Part shown: positions 37,379 through 46,905 of the stretch, one piece after another
Position numbering within the stretch: position 1 is the stretch's first letter
How the letters are laid out: every line of letters begins with the position of its first letter
NCBI RefSeq assembly: GCF_029892285.1
Contig: NZ_JARXVM010000009.1
Coordinates: forward strand, 159,941 to 223,940
Reading direction: 5' to 3'
From: Rhizobium sp. SG_E_25_P2
Lineage (GTDB): Bacteria; Pseudomonadota; Alphaproteobacteria; Rhizobiales; Rhizobiaceae
DNA: 64,000 nt
Position numbers and translations under genes: made by a program
Notes under the pieces: generated by a model
The model's database searches: none
Told to the model about the DNA's origin: nothing
Seen by the model: only the letters and a program-made list of their open reading frames with translations

Positions 37379-38163
37379 GGGCGGGTCCTTGCTTTTCTGA
37401 ACACCGTGAATTCGGCGAGGAACAACAGCGCGATCGACACGAGGAAGACGAGGCTGCCGATGGCGTTGGTCTTGGGATTGAGGCCGGAGCGCAGCATGCT
37501 CCAGATTTCGACGGGAAGCGTGACGTCGAAACGCGAGAGCAGGAAGGCGATGATGAATTCATCCCAGCTGAAGGTGACCGACAGGAAGAAGCTCGCGAGA
37601 ATAGACGGCGCGAGCATCGGCGCCGTCACCAGCGCCACCACCTGCCATTCCCTGGCGCCGAGATCGCGGGCGGCGCGTTCGATATTGACCTGATGGCCAC
37701 CCATCGAGGCGTAGATGATCGCAAAACAGAGCGGCATGTTGATGACGACATGGCCGACGCCGATGGTGAACAGCGACAGCGGCACGCCCAAGCGGTTGAA
37801 CAGCGCCAAGAGCCCGAGACCAATGATCAGCGTCGACACCGACATCGGCGCGGCAAGCAGGCCGCGCATCAGCGCTGATCCGGGCAGCGTATGCCGGGCG
37901 AGGCCGTAAGCGGCGAGAAAGCCGAGAAAACAGGAGATGAGCGAGGAGACGACCGCGACGATCAGCGAATTGAACAGTGCATCCATCAGGCCGCGATCGC
38001 TCAGCGCCTCTCCATACCAGCGCAGCGTCAGACCGTGCAGCGGCGGCACCGGCAGGGAGCCATCCTGGAAGGAGAAGATCACCAGCACCGCCACGGGCAG
38101 GAAGATGAAGATGTAGACGGAGGCCATATAAAGCGCGGAGATCAGAAGCGTGAGGCGGCGCAT
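37375..38163 (-). CDS. PotC-like ABC transporter permease
   Basis: A 262-residue permease with six transmembrane helices. The cytoplasmic EAA loop reads ERAARDLGAREWQVVALVTAPML. A periplasmic segment FQDGSLPVPPLHGLTLRWYGEAL is typical of PotC. It overlaps PotB by one base (TGATG) and PotA by four. Confidence 0.92.
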   Translation of the reverse strand: MRRLTLLISALYMASVYIFIFLPVAVLVIFSFQDGSLPVPPLHGLTLRWYGEALSDRGLMDALFNSLIVAVVSSLISCFLGFLAAYGLARHTLPGSALMRGLLAAPMSVSTLIIGLGLLALFNRLGVPLSLFTIGVGHVVINMPLCFAIIYASMGGHQVNIERAARDLGAREWQVVALVTAPMLAPSILASFFLSVTFSWDEFIIAFLLSRFDVTLPVEIWSMLRSGLNPKTNAIGSLVFLVSIALLFLAEFTVFRKARTRP

Positions 38164-39026
38164 CAGTTTCTCTCCATCTTCAGCCAGCGGGCGGCGGCGA
38201 GATAGGCGACGACCACGACAGCCATCAGCACGATCGAGAGCGCGGCCGCGAGCGGGAAATCCGCCCGGCGTCCGAGCTGCATCATGATGATCTGCGGCAG
38301 CGTCAACTCATTGTTGCCGCCAAGGATCTGCGGCGTGATGTAATCGCCGATGCAGAGCACGAAAGTCAGGAAGGCGCCGACCATGACGCCCGGCAGCGTC
38401 AGCGGCAGGATCACATGCCAGAAGGTCTGGAACGCGTTGGCGCCGAGATCGGCTGCGGCGCGGCGGTAGTTCGGCGAAAGCTGGATGAGATTTGCGTAGA
38501 TCGTCAGCGTCAGCAGCATCACGAAGAAATGCACGAAGCCGATCACCGTGCCGGCCCTGTTGGCCGAGAGTTGCAGCGGTTCGGACACCAGGCCGAGCGT
38601 CATCAGCGTCTCATTGACCACGCCGACCTTGGAGAGAACCAGAAGCCAGGAATAGGAGCGGACCACATAGGAGGTCCAGAAGGGCAGCACCGCGAGAATG
38701 AGCGCGAGGCGGCGAAAGCGCGCCGGCACGATTTCGGCGATGATGAAGGCGAGCGGATAGGCAATGAGGATCGAGATGATCGTCACTGTCGCCGTAATTT
38801 CCAGCGACACGAACAGCGCCTTGTACATCGGCTCCTTGGTGAGGAAGGCCATGTAATTGACGCCTGTCCAGGGCGGGCCGATCTCCCGGCCCTGTCGGGT
38901 CCAGAGACTGATCACCGCCATGAACAGGAAGGGGATCACGAAGAACAGCGCGGTGAAGCCGAGCGCGGGCAGGGTGAAGGCCCAGCCTCGTCGGCGTTCG
39001 GCGCGCTCGAATGCGGTGGATGACAT
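38163..39026 (-). CDS. PotB-like ABC transporter permease
   Basis: A 287-residue permease with six helices and the EAA loop YRRAAADLGANAFQTFWHVILP. An N-terminal periplasmic SLWTRQGREIGPPWTGVNYM and PFWTSYVVRSYSWLLVL are typical of the PotB class. It follows the binding-protein gene after 87 bases that carry a strong hairpin. Confidence 0.92.
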   Translation of the reverse strand: MSSTAFERAERRRGWAFTLPALGFTALFFVIPFLFMAVISLWTRQGREIGPPWTGVNYMAFLTKEPMYKALFVSLEITATVTIISILIAYPLAFIIAEIVPARFRRLALILAVLPFWTSYVVRSYSWLLVLSKVGVVNETLMTLGLVSEPLQLSANRAGTVIGFVHFFVMLLTLTIYANLIQLSPNYRRAAADLGANAFQTFWHVILPLTLPGVMVGAFLTFVLCIGDYITPQILGGNNELTLPQIIMMQLGRRADFPLAAALSIVLMAVVVVAYLAAARWLKMERN

Positions 39027-39065
39027 GGGATGTCACTCTTTGGGAGGCGTTCGCACAGGGATCGA

Positions 39066-39093
39066 TCGTCCGCGCCGGAACCGGCGCGAACGA
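39066..39093 (-). promoter_or_regulatory. Intercistronic stem-loop between binding-protein and permease genes
   Basis: CGCGCCG (39071-39077) and CGGCGCG (39082-39088) around GAAC, extended by TCGT/ACGA (39066-39069 with 39090-39093) past one mismatch. There is no T-run. By position it would set a higher level of binding protein than permease. Confidence 0.55.
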
Positions 39094-39113
39094 TGAAGGA
39101 AAACGCCGAAACG

Positions 39114-40190
39114 TCAGTTCTGCAGCATTTCCGTCCAGATATCCTGCATCTTGCCGTCGAGATCGGCGTCGACGACCGGATAGAGCTGGCTGTTCTTGAG
39201 ATAGCCGGCCTGCTTGTCCCAGCGCAGCGCGGATTTCTGCTGGTCGTTGAGAATCGCGCCGGCCTTCTGGTTGGCCGGCATCGCCCAATAGCAGGACGAG
39301 GTGGCGAGCCGCGCCTGACCCTCTGGGCTCAGGATATACTGCACGAATTTCAGCGCCAGATCCTGCTTGGTCGAATCCTTGAAGACGCCGATTGACTGCG
39401 ACCAGCGCACTGCGCCCTGCTTGGGAACGGTCCAGTCGAGATTGGGCTTTTCCGCCGTCAGGCCAGCCGTCACCCATTCGCCGCCGCCGAGGATGATGTC
39501 GACTTCGCCCGACACCAGCGCGGTCTGCGAGGAGACGACGTCGGAGACCTGGCGGGCGTTTTTCTTGAGCGCGATCAGCCGATCCTTGATCGCTGGCAGA
39601 TCGGCTTCGGTGAGGCCGGCGGTCTTCTTGCCCATTTCGATGGCGGTGATGCCGATCAGGGGCAGGTAGTAATCATAGACCGCGATGCGGCCCTTGTATT
39701 TCTCCGACCAGAGTTTGGAGAGATCCTCCATGTCGGCCGGGTCGACCTTGGTCTTGTCGTAGGAAATGGTGTTGTAGCCGAATTTTTCGGTGACGGCGTA
39801 GATCTTGCCGTCCTTGCCATTGTTCTCGTCCATGCGGACTTCGGGGAAGATGTCGCCGAGCGGCAGCTTGTCCTGCGGCAATTCGGCGAGCAGGCCCTGC
39901 CCCGCCACGCGCGGAACATCGACGCCGTCGACCACGAACACGTCCCAATCGCCGGGCTGTGATTGTTCGACGATAGAAAGGCCCGCGCCGGTGCCTTCAT
40001 ATTCCTTGAGATTGACCTTGACGTCATTGGCCTTTTCGAACGGCTCGATCAGCGCCGGATCGGTATGGTCGCACCAGACCAGCGCATTGAGTTCTTCCTG
40101 CGCCCGGGCCGACGTGGACAGGCCGAGAGCGACGACTGTGGTAGACAACAAAAGGCGGCGGGCGCGGGCGCCCGTGAATGTTCTTCTCAT
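39114..40190 (-). CDS. PotD-like ABC transporter substrate-binding protein
   Basis: A 358-residue periplasmic binding protein. A signal peptide with Arg-rich start (MRRTFTGARARRLLL) ends near the ARA/QE junction. The mature type II fold includes LNALVWCDHTDPALIEPFEK, WDVFVVDGVDVPR and KFVQYILSPEGQARLAT. The start at 40190 follows AGAGGG; the frame continues open to 40913 but that part is antisense to the TetR gene. It is first in the operon, under a promoter with TetR-type palindromes. The ligand is probably a polyamine or similar cation (family inference). Confidence 0.92.
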   Translation of the reverse strand: MRRTFTGARARRLLLSTTVVALGLSTSARAQEELNALVWCDHTDPALIEPFEKANDVKVNLKEYEGTGAGLSIVEQSQPGDWDVFVVDGVDVPRVAGQGLLAELPQDKLPLGDIFPEVRMDENNGKDGKIYAVTEKFGYNTISYDKTKVDPADMEDLSKLWSEKYKGRIAVYDYYLPLIGITAIEMGKKTAGLTEADLPAIKDRLIALKKNARQVSDVVSSQTALVSGEVDIILGGGEWVTAGLTAEKPNLDWTVPKQGAVRWSQSIGVFKDSTKQDLALKFVQYILSPEGQARLATSSCYWAMPANQKAGAILNDQQKSALRWDKQAGYLKNSQLYPVVDADLDGKMQDIWTEMLQN

Positions 40191-40260
40191 GATTTTCCCT
40201 CTGGTTGAGCGAATGATTTCGATCAGTTTGGCGCTCGTTCCGGCGCCTTGAGAAAAAAAT

Positions 40261-40272
40261 TGAACGAATTCA
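40261..40272. promoter_or_regulatory. TetR-type operator A (potD/tetR gap)
   Basis: TGAACGAATTCA, a dyad with TGAA/TTCA arms, centred 34 bp from operator B in the 138-base divergent gap. A one-mismatch relative occurs at 41072-41083. Confidence 0.5.
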
Positions 40273-40294
40273 TTTTTTAAGTCAACATAGAAAA

Positions 40295-40306
40295 TGAACC
40301 GGTTCA
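40295..40306. promoter_or_regulatory. TetR-type operator B (potD/tetR gap)
   Basis: TGAACCGGTTCA, a perfect 12-bp palindrome, 23 bases upstream of the tetR start. It shares the TGAAC/GTTCA-type half-site with operator A and probably serves autoregulation. Confidence 0.6.
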
Positions 40307-40328
40307 GAAAACGGCGCGGGGAGGAAGG

Positions 40329-40973
40329 ATGACCAGTCTGAGGGCGAGGAAGAAAGCCGACAAAGAGCGGCGGATCCTCGAAGCGGCGACGCAGCTGTTT
40401 CGTGAACAGGGGTTTGACCACGCCCGTATGGAGCATATCGCCGAGCTGGCCGACGTCTCTGTCGGCACGCTCTATAATTATTACGAAAACAAAGGCGATA
40501 TCCTCATGGCCACCGTCAATATGGAGGTGACGGAGGTGCTGGACGCCGGAGAGGCCATCGTCGCCGATCCTCCTCTCGATGTGGAAGAGGCGGTGCATCG
40601 CCTGGTCGACCAGTATTACGACCATTCGCTCTACTATCTCTCCAAGGAAATGTGGCGCGCGGCGATGGCGATCTCCATCCAGCAGCCCGATACGCCGCTG
40701 TCCAAAGCCTATACCGAACTCGATCAGCGCCTTTCTGCACAGATGGTGCGGTTGATCGAGACGCTGCAGGCGCGCCGTCTCGTCCGCCCATCCGTTTCGG
40801 CCCGGGCGGTTGGCGAAGTCCTGTTCAACAACCTCAATATGATGTTCATTGAATTCGTGAAGGACGAGCCGCAACCCCTCGCTGTGCTGAAAACCAGGGT
40901 CGCCGAGCAACATGGACCGATTGCACGGCTGATCGCCCTTGAAAAGACCGCCCTTTCCACGTTTGTGCGTTAA
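40329..40973 (+). CDS. TetR family transcriptional regulator
   Basis: A 214-residue repressor. The N-terminal helix-turn-helix spans about residues 10-60 (RILEAATQLFREQGFDHARM, ELADVSVGTLYNYYENKGD). The C-terminal ligand domain has no recognisable specificity marks. GGGAGG precedes the ATG. It is divergent from the polyamine-type ABC operon, and palindromes lie between, so it most likely represses that operon and itself. Confidence 0.9.
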   Translation: MTSLRARKKADKERRILEAATQLFREQGFDHARMEHIAELADVSVGTLYNYYENKGDILMATVNMEVTEVLDAGEAIVADPPLDVEEAVHRLVDQYYDHSLYYLSKEMWRAAMAISIQQPDTPLSKAYTELDQRLSAQMVRLIETLQARRLVRPSVSARAVGEVLFNNLNMMFIEFVKDEPQPLAVLKTRVAEQHGPIARLIALEKTALSTFVR

Positions 40974-41071
40974 CCATTACACTCCGAGACAGGGCGCTGG
41001 GGCAAAACCTGCGGTGAACGCCTCCAGGATTCTTTTTCATCTGACGCATATTTGCTGTTCCAAGAAATAAT

Positions 41072-41083
41072 TAAACGAATTCA
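41072..41083. promoter_or_regulatory. Possible third TetR-type site upstream of ftsK
   Basis: TAAACGAATTCA matches operator A at 11 of 12 bases and lies 99 bases after the tetR stop, in the 288-base gap before the FtsK gene. That gap otherwise contains only GC-rich short inverted repeats (around 41125-41185) and no gene. Confidence 0.35.
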
Positions 41084-41261
41084 TGTATTTAAAGTGATTT
41101 TCGTTTCTTGGGTGATCCTCCGCCACCGGGATTTCCAAGGGGTCCCAGATTTCCTGGCGTCCCGTGCCGGGACGTTTGGGGCCGGCCTCCGAAATGGAAT
41201 TTTAACCTTCATTTCTTATCAATGATGGTGTTCAAATTCCTTCAATGAGTGATCGAAGTTC

Positions 41262-44168
41262 ATGCGTCTGCCGAGAACCAATCTTACCCCTGCCCAAATC
41301 GCTGATCTTGAGCAGGGAGCCGCGCCGGACGGCCTGCAATCTTCCACCTCCGGCGCCGGCAGTCTTGAGAAACTTCGCGAAATGGCCAGCAAGATGCGGC
41401 AGAGCGAGGGGGCGACCGACTGGGAGAATCATTTCTTCCTGGCCCCCAATGTCCGCTTCACCCGCACGCCCGAGCGCGTGTTCCTGACCGCCGATGCCGG
41501 TTCGCTCGACGCCGAAGCCGCCAAGGCGATCGAATCTTCCGCCGGCGGCGTAGTTGCGCCCGCCGCACCGCGCGTGCTGCCTGAACCGGTTCAGACTGAG
41601 ATTCAGCCGGCGCCTCCTGTCGTGGCCAAGACGCCTGCGCCTGCCGCGCAGCCGTCGCGCCCGCCCCTGCTCGCGCCGCAGATCCGCGCCGCCCGCGCTG
41701 CTGCGGCTGAGCGGCAAGCCCAGGCTGCGGCGCAAGCGATTGATGCTCCTGTCGTTCCCACACCCGCTCCCGCTCCAAAACCGGCGCCGGTCCTGCGCGC
41801 TCCCGTGGCGCCCACCATCAAACTGACCTCCGCCGAACAGAGCGGAGACGCTGAATTCCAGACCGCCATGCTGCTGACCGGGCGTATGGATGCGCCGACT
41901 TATGGCGCCGAGCCCAAGATCGAGATCCGCCCGACCGCGACGCCGCTCAAGATTACGCCTGTCGAGCCCGCTCAGTCGGCGCCGTCCCCAGTCTTCGCAT
42001 CCGGCCCGCTGACGGCGATGTCGCATCTTTCCGATTTCGCATTCTGGGAAGCGTTGGAGCAGGAAGAGGACACGCTCGCGCCGCCGCCGGTGATTTATGC
42101 CGAACTCCGGCCGATCGCCAAACCTGTTCACGCGCCAGTTCAGCGCCAGCCGCTCAGGATCGAGCCAGCCGCCCAGCAGGCTACCGCGCCGGAAGTGCGG
42201 GTTGCACCGATGCAGCCGGCTCTGTCGATGCGGCCGGCAAATGGCGCGCCGGCGAGCGTCGCTTTGTCTGCGCTGCAGGCCGCCGTCGATCCGCTCGCCG
42301 CTTCCGGCCTTGCTCTGAAGCCGGTCGAGGCTCCGGCCGCTGAGGCTGTTCCCAAGATGGCCTTCCCCTGGGCGCGCGGTGCGCGTTCGGCTGCGTCTGC
42401 TGTTGCGCCTAGCCCTGTCCAAGCGCCGATCGTAGCTGCGCAGGCAATTTCTCCGGCTCCTGTCGCCATCGTCCCCGCTCCCGTGATCGTCGAGGATATG
42501 ATCGAGCCGCCAGCCCCGCAGCGCCCGGCTATGCCGCAAAAGGCGCTGAGTCCGGTGCGTCCTTCCGGCGGCATTCCGGTCGCCATGCCCTTCTCGATCG
42601 AGGCGATCGGCTTCAGCCGCGCCGCCGATGGGTCCTACGAGTTCCCGCCGCGCGAATTGCTGCAGGATCCGCCGGAACAGCAGGGTTTCGTGATGTCGCA
42701 GGAGCAGCTCGAGCGCAATGCCGGGCTTCTGGAAAGCGTGCTGGAAGATTTCGGCATTCGCGGCGAGATCATCCATGTCCGCCCCGGCCCTGTGGTCACG
42801 CTCTATGAATTCGAACCCGCTCCTGGGGTCAAATCCTCGCGCGTCATCGGTTTGGCTGATGATATCGCCCGCTCGATGTCGGCGCTCTCGGCCCGCGTCG
42901 CCGTGGTGCCCGGCCGCAATGTCATCGGCATCGAACTGCCGAACGCTACGCGTGAAACGGTCTATTTCTCCGAGCTGATCGATAGCCAGGATTTCTCCAA
43001 GACCGGCTTTAAGCTGCCGCTTTGCCTCGGCAAGACCATAGGCGGCGAGCCAGTCATCGCCGAACTCGCCAAGATGCCGCATCTTTTGGTCGCCGGCACC
43101 ACCGGTTCTGGCAAATCGGTCGCCATCAACACGATGATCCTGTCGCTCATCTATCGGCTCAAGCCGGAAGAATGCCGCCTGATCATGGTCGATCCCAAGA
43201 TGCTGGAATTGTCGGTTTATGACGGCATCCCGCATCTCCTCACCCCTGTCGTGACCGATCCCAAGAAGGCCGTTCTGGCGCTGAAATGGGCGGTGCGCGA
43301 GATGGAGGAGCGTTACAGGAAGATGTCGCGCCTCGGCGTGCGCAATATCGACGGCTACAACGCCCGCGCCGCCCAGGCTCGCGCCACCGGCGAGACCGTG
43401 TCGCACACGGTGCAAACAGGCTTCGAGAAAGGCACTGGCGAGGCGATCCACGAGACGCGCGACATGGACCTGTCGCCCATGCCCTATATCGTGGTGATCG
43501 TCGATGAAATGGCCGACCTGATGATGGTCGCCGGCAAGGAGATTGAAGGCGCGATCCAGCGCCTCGCCCAGATGGCTCGCGCCGCCGGCATCCATCTGAT
43601 CATGGCGACGCAGCGACCCTCGGTCGACGTGATCACCGGCACGATCAAGGCCAACTTTCCGACCCGCATCTCCTTCCAGGTGACGTCGAAGATCGACAGC
43701 CGCACCATTCTCGGCGAACAGGGCGCTGAACAGTTGCTCGGTCAGGGCGACATGCTGCATATGGCCGGCGGCGGCCGCATCGTTCGCGTGCACGGTCCCT
43801 TCGTCTCCGACGAGGAAGTCGAGAAGGTCGTGTCGCACCTGAAATGCCAGGGCAAGCCCGATTATCTCGACACCGTCACGACGGACGAAGAGGATGACGG
43901 CGAGGCCGAGCAGGACCAGGCCGTGTTCGACAAGACCGATATGGGCGGCGATGACGGCGATCTCTACGACAAGGCCGTCAAGGTGGTGTTGCGCGACAAG
44001 AAATGCTCGACCTCCTATATCCAGCGCCGTCTCGGCATCGGCTATAACCGCGCCGCCTCGCTGGTGGAGCGGATGGAGAAGGAAGGTCTGGTGGGCGCCG
44101 CCAACCATGTCGGCAAGCGCGAGATCATCAGCCAGCGCGACCAGGCGCCGGTCGCCGAGGAAGAATAA
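41262..44168 (+). CDS. ftsK: FtsK/SpoIIIE-family DNA translocase (no membrane domain)
   Basis: A 968-residue DNA motor. Residues 1-100 are hydrophilic, residues about 90-450 form a long Pro/Ala-rich linker, and the beta/alpha motor follows: Walker [10 protein letters not shown] near 612, [12 protein letters not shown] near 746, [26 protein letters not shown] near 800. A gamma winged helix ([23 protein letters not shown]) is at about 907-935 and should read KOPS-like signals. The four N-terminal membrane helices of classical FtsK are absent, so this is probably a soluble paralogue, or one tethered by partners. It abuts the convergent radical SAM gene with no gap. Confidence 0.93.
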   Translation: MRLPRTNLTPAQIADLEQGAAPDGLQSSTSGAGSLEKLREMASKMRQSEGATDWENHFFLAPNVRFTRTPERVFLTADAGSLDAEAAKAIESSAGGVVAPAAPRVLPEPVQTEIQPAPPVVAKTPAPAAQPSRPPLLAPQIRAARAAAAERQAQAAAQAIDAPVVPTPAPAPKPAPVLRAPVAPTIKLTSAEQSGDAEFQTAMLLTGRMDAPTYGAEPKIEIRPTATPLKITPVEPAQSAPSPVFASGPLTAMSHLSDFAFWEALEQEEDTLAPPPVIYAELRPIAKPVHAPVQRQPLRIEPAAQQATAPEVRVAPMQPALSMRPANGAPASVALSALQAAVDPLAASGLALKPVEAPAAEAVPKMAFPWARGARSAASAVAPSPVQAPIVAAQAISPAPVAIVPAPVIVEDMIEPPAPQRPAMPQKALSPVRPSGGIPVAMPFSIEAIGFSRAADGSYEFPPRELLQDPPEQQGFVMSQEQLERNAGLLESVLEDFGIRGEIIHVRPGPVVTLYEFEPAPGVKSSRVIGLADDIARSMSALSARVAVVPGRNVIGIELPNATRETVYFSELIDSQDFSKTGFKLPLCLGKTIGGEPVIAELAKMPHLLVAGTTGSGKSVAINTMILSLIYRLKPEECRLIMVDPKMLELSVYDGIPHLLTPVVTDPKKAVLALKWAVREMEERYRKMSRLGVRNIDGYNARAAQARATGETVSHTVQTGFEKGTGEAIHETRDMDLSPMPYIVVIVDEMADLMMVAGKEIEGAIQRLAQMARAAGIHLIMATQRPSVDVITGTIKANFPTRISFQVTSKIDSRTILGEQGAEQLLGQGDMLHMAGGGRIVRVHGPFVSDEEVEKVVSHLKCQGKPDYLDTVTTDEEDDGEAEQDQAVFDKTDMGGDDGDLYDKAVKVVLRDKKCSTSYIQRRLGIGYNRAASLVERMEKEGLVGAANHVGKREIISQRDQAPVAEEE

Positions 44169-45704
44169 TCAACCCGCTGCGGCGCGTCGCTCCCGGGCGG
44201 CGCGCTCCGGTCGCGGCGGCGGGAGCATGGATTCCTCTTCCGCATCCTGCGGCTCGCCCCAGAAGGCGTCGAGCCGCGGACCATCCTTGATGCGCTTGTC
44301 GCGGAACAGATAATTCTTCCATTCGAAGAACCACACGCGCCGGCCCATCCTGGTGTACCAGCGCATGGCATGGCGGACATCTTTATCCGGGTGAAACAGG
44401 ATGCGCGCGAGCGCCTTGGGCCGCGCCTGCATCATCACTTCGATCGTCTTCATCCACAGTGTCAGCCGCCAGGAGGGAAGGCCGGCTTCCAGCACCTGAT
44501 GCTTGTAGTCCCAGCGGCGCTGATCGAGCTGGATCACCTTGCGGTCGGCGGCGATGCGGAAATAGGGCGTCCAGCGATGCGGCGTCACATAGAGCGCCTG
44601 GATCTGGTCCGGATCGTAAGCCAAGAGCACCCGGAACAGCCGCCAGAGATCGGCGTTGCGTTCCTGCTTGAAGCCTGCAACCCAGGTGGCCATGGAAATG
44701 ATCCCATGCGCCCGGAGCAGTTCGATCGCCCTTCGGTCCTTCGCCGTGGAGCCACCCTTCTTGATGAGATCAAGCGTCGATTCGTCGATGTTCTCCATGC
44801 CGAGCAGCCAGCGGATGACCCCGGCCTTCTTGTAGAGATGCAGGATATCGGCGTCGCGGACGATATCGTCGGCGCGGGTGGATCCGACCAGCAGCACCTT
44901 CACATTCTCCGCGATCAGCGCCTCAAGAAAGGACTGCCAGGCCTTGCGCGACGAGGTCGGGTTTTCGTCGGCGAAGTTGAACACTTCGACGCCCTCCTCG
45001 CGATGCAGGCGGGCGATCTCCTTGGCGAAGAGGACGGGGTCGCGATGCCGCCAGCGGGTCCAAAAGCCACGCTGGCCGCAATAATTGCACAAATGCGGGC
45101 AACCGCGGGAAAACTGCACCACCACGGCGCGTTTGCCGCCCCAATAGCTGTAATCGGCATGGTCGATCAATTCCCAGCCGATTCGGTGGGCGTCGAGATC
45201 GGCGATGGCCGCCGAGGGACGCGTGGAGACGATACGATCGCCTGCGCGAAAGGCGATGCCGGGAATCGCAGAGAGATCGGCGCCCTCGGCCAACGCTGCG
45301 ATCAGCTTCGGCGCCGTCTCCTCGCCCTCGCCGCGCACGATGGCCGAGACATAGGGCTCTTCGGTGAGGATTTCCCGCCAGTGATAGGTCGGGAAGACGC
45401 CGCCATAGACGATGGTGATCTCGGGTCTCAGCGCCACGATCCGCTGCGCGGCGAGCCGGATGACTGGATGTCCGGAGGTGGAGCCGGAATGACCGAACAG
45501 GACCGCGTCCGGCTCATGCCGGAGCGTTTCGGCGACGAGAGCGTCGACCGTCAGGTTTTTGAGATCGCCATCCACCAGTCTGACATCATGGCCGGCATCG
45601 ATCAGCGGTCCGCCGATGGAGAGCAGGCCGAGCGGCGGCAGATGATCATCCGGAATTCGGCTGCCGATCGATGGATGCGGAGCGTTGACGAGTGCGATGT
45701 GCAT
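44169..45704 (-). CDS. BchE-like B12-binding/radical SAM protein
   Basis: A 511-residue protein with an N-terminal Rossmann-like cobalamin-binding-type domain (residues 1-140, LVNAPHPSIGSRIPDDHLPP) and a radical SAM core. The cluster motif is C202-x3-C206-x2-C209 (GCPHLCNYCG). I see no clear DxHxxG cobalamin ligand. It resembles proteins annotated as BchE (anaerobic Mg-protoporphyrin ester cyclase), but no photosynthesis gene is nearby. The start at 45704 follows AAGGGA; the frame open to 46556 is antisense to a LysR gene. The real substrate is open. Confidence 0.85.
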   Translation of the reverse strand: MHIALVNAPHPSIGSRIPDDHLPPLGLLSIGGPLIDAGHDVRLVDGDLKNLTVDALVAETLRHEPDAVLFGHSGSTSGHPVIRLAAQRIVALRPEITIVYGGVFPTYHWREILTEEPYVSAIVRGEGEETAPKLIAALAEGADLSAIPGIAFRAGDRIVSTRPSAAIADLDAHRIGWELIDHADYSYWGGKRAVVVQFSRGCPHLCNYCGQRGFWTRWRHRDPVLFAKEIARLHREEGVEVFNFADENPTSSRKAWQSFLEALIAENVKVLLVGSTRADDIVRDADILHLYKKAGVIRWLLGMENIDESTLDLIKKGGSTAKDRRAIELLRAHGIISMATWVAGFKQERNADLWRLFRVLLAYDPDQIQALYVTPHRWTPYFRIAADRKVIQLDQRRWDYKHQVLEAGLPSWRLTLWMKTIEVMMQARPKALARILFHPDKDVRHAMRWYTRMGRRVWFFEWKNYLFRDKRIKDGPRLDAFWGEPQDAEEESMLPPPRPERAARERRAAAG

Positions 45705-45902
45705 GGCTGTTGTCCCTTCGTTGTTTTTCCTGAGAAGAGACGGGGAAGGTGGCGGTGTTGAGCCGGAATTGTCCGCGAATCGCGGCGGCTTTGCGGAAAA
45801 TTCAGGGCTGAAGCGGAGAGTTATGTAAGGCTTGGCGATCTGGCGCGCGGTTTGCGTCTCTGCGTCGAGATGGACAGGAACAAGCATCGACAGGTGAACC
45901 GG

Positions 45903-46817
45903 ATGGACGACGCGCGTTTCCCGCGGATTGTAGATTGGAACCTGTTCTTCGTGTTTCACGAGATCATCAGGACCGGCGGCGTTTCGGCGGCGGCGAGATC
46001 GTTGAACCGCCAGCAGCCCAGCGTCAGCGCCTCGCTGAAGCGTTTGGAAGAGCAGTTCGGAACGGCTTTGTGCGAACGCAGCGCCCAAGGCGTTCAGCCG
46101 ACGGAGGCCGGACGGGCGCTGTATCAACTCTGTGAAACCATGCTCTCCCAGGTGCGGCGAATGCCGCATGATGTTGCGCTGGCGGCGGGACGCGATCGCC
46201 CTCCTGTACGGTTGCTGATGATCTCGGATCTGGTGTCGCCCGAACTCGACCAGGCCACCGCCGCCTTTCATCGTAACCGTCCCGGCGCTGCGGTCCGGCT
46301 CGAAGTGGCGCCTTGGCGGGCTGTCGTGGCGGCGCTCGAAAAGGGCGAGGCGGATATCGGCGTCACCTGCGACGGCGCGGCTTCTCCAAGCCTTGCCTAT
46401 ACGCCGCTGACGCGCGAAATCCAGCAACTCTATTGCGGGTCGGGCCATCCACTGTTCGGAACGCCGCCCCGAGAACCATACGACTATGCAGGCGAGGGTT
46501 TTGTGCTGACCGGCGACGACGAGCCGGAGGAATTGCTGGCCTATCGGCGCGCGCATGGATTGGGATCGCCGGTGTTGGCGATCGCCGAGACACTATATGA
46601 GACCCGACGTTTGCTGGAGCTCGGCATCGGGGTCGGTTTTTTGCCTACTGCTGTGGCCGAGCGATCGGAGGTCGAAGGCAAGCTCTGGCCGCTTTTGCCG
46701 CGTGATTGCCTGTTGTCCTACGACGTTCATGTGGCGGTGCGCCGCGGCAAGGTCAGCGCCGATGCGCAAGCCCTGCTCGGTCTGATCCAGAGTGCGCTGA
46801 CCCCTGCCGTGGCATAG
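45903..46817 (+). CDS. LysR family transcriptional regulator
   Basis: A 304-residue LysR regulator. The helix-turn-helix (TGGVSAAARSLNRQQPSVSASLKRLE) is near residues 25-50 and a substrate-binding-like effector domain follows. I start at 45903, after AGGTG; in-frame starts at 45852 and 45870 would add 17 or 11 residues. It is divergent from the BchE-like gene and co-directional with the two genes after it, either of which may be its target. Confidence 0.88.
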   Translation: MDDARFPRIVDWNLFFVFHEIIRTGGVSAAARSLNRQQPSVSASLKRLEEQFGTALCERSAQGVQPTEAGRALYQLCETMLSQVRRMPHDVALAAGRDRPPVRLLMISDLVSPELDQATAAFHRNRPGAAVRLEVAPWRAVVAALEKGEADIGVTCDGAASPSLAYTPLTREIQQLYCGSGHPLFGTPPREPYDYAGEGFVLTGDDEPEELLAYRRAHGLGSPVLAIAETLYETRRLLELGIGVGFLPTAVAERSEVEGKLWPLLPRDCLLSYDVHVAVRRGKVSADAQALLGLIQSALTPAVA

Positions 46818-46905
46818 GCTGCGTCTATGCCCCCATCAGTGAATTCCGCCTAGGCGGAAGGTCACGCTCTGGCCATCATGACGATGGTCAAATTCGGAGC
46901 GGACA

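Noticed and set aside
40191..40913. N-terminal extension of the PotD-like frame
   Set aside because: It runs antisense through the TetR gene. The signal peptide and ribosome site place the start at 40190.
41232..44108. A 958-codon open frame antisense to ftsK
   Set aside because: Long antisense frames are expected in high-GC DNA. This one lacks any recognisable domain, while the plus strand encodes an unmistakable FtsK.
45705..46556. N-terminal extension of the radical SAM frame
   Set aside because: It is antisense to the LysR gene and removes the family N-terminus from position 1.
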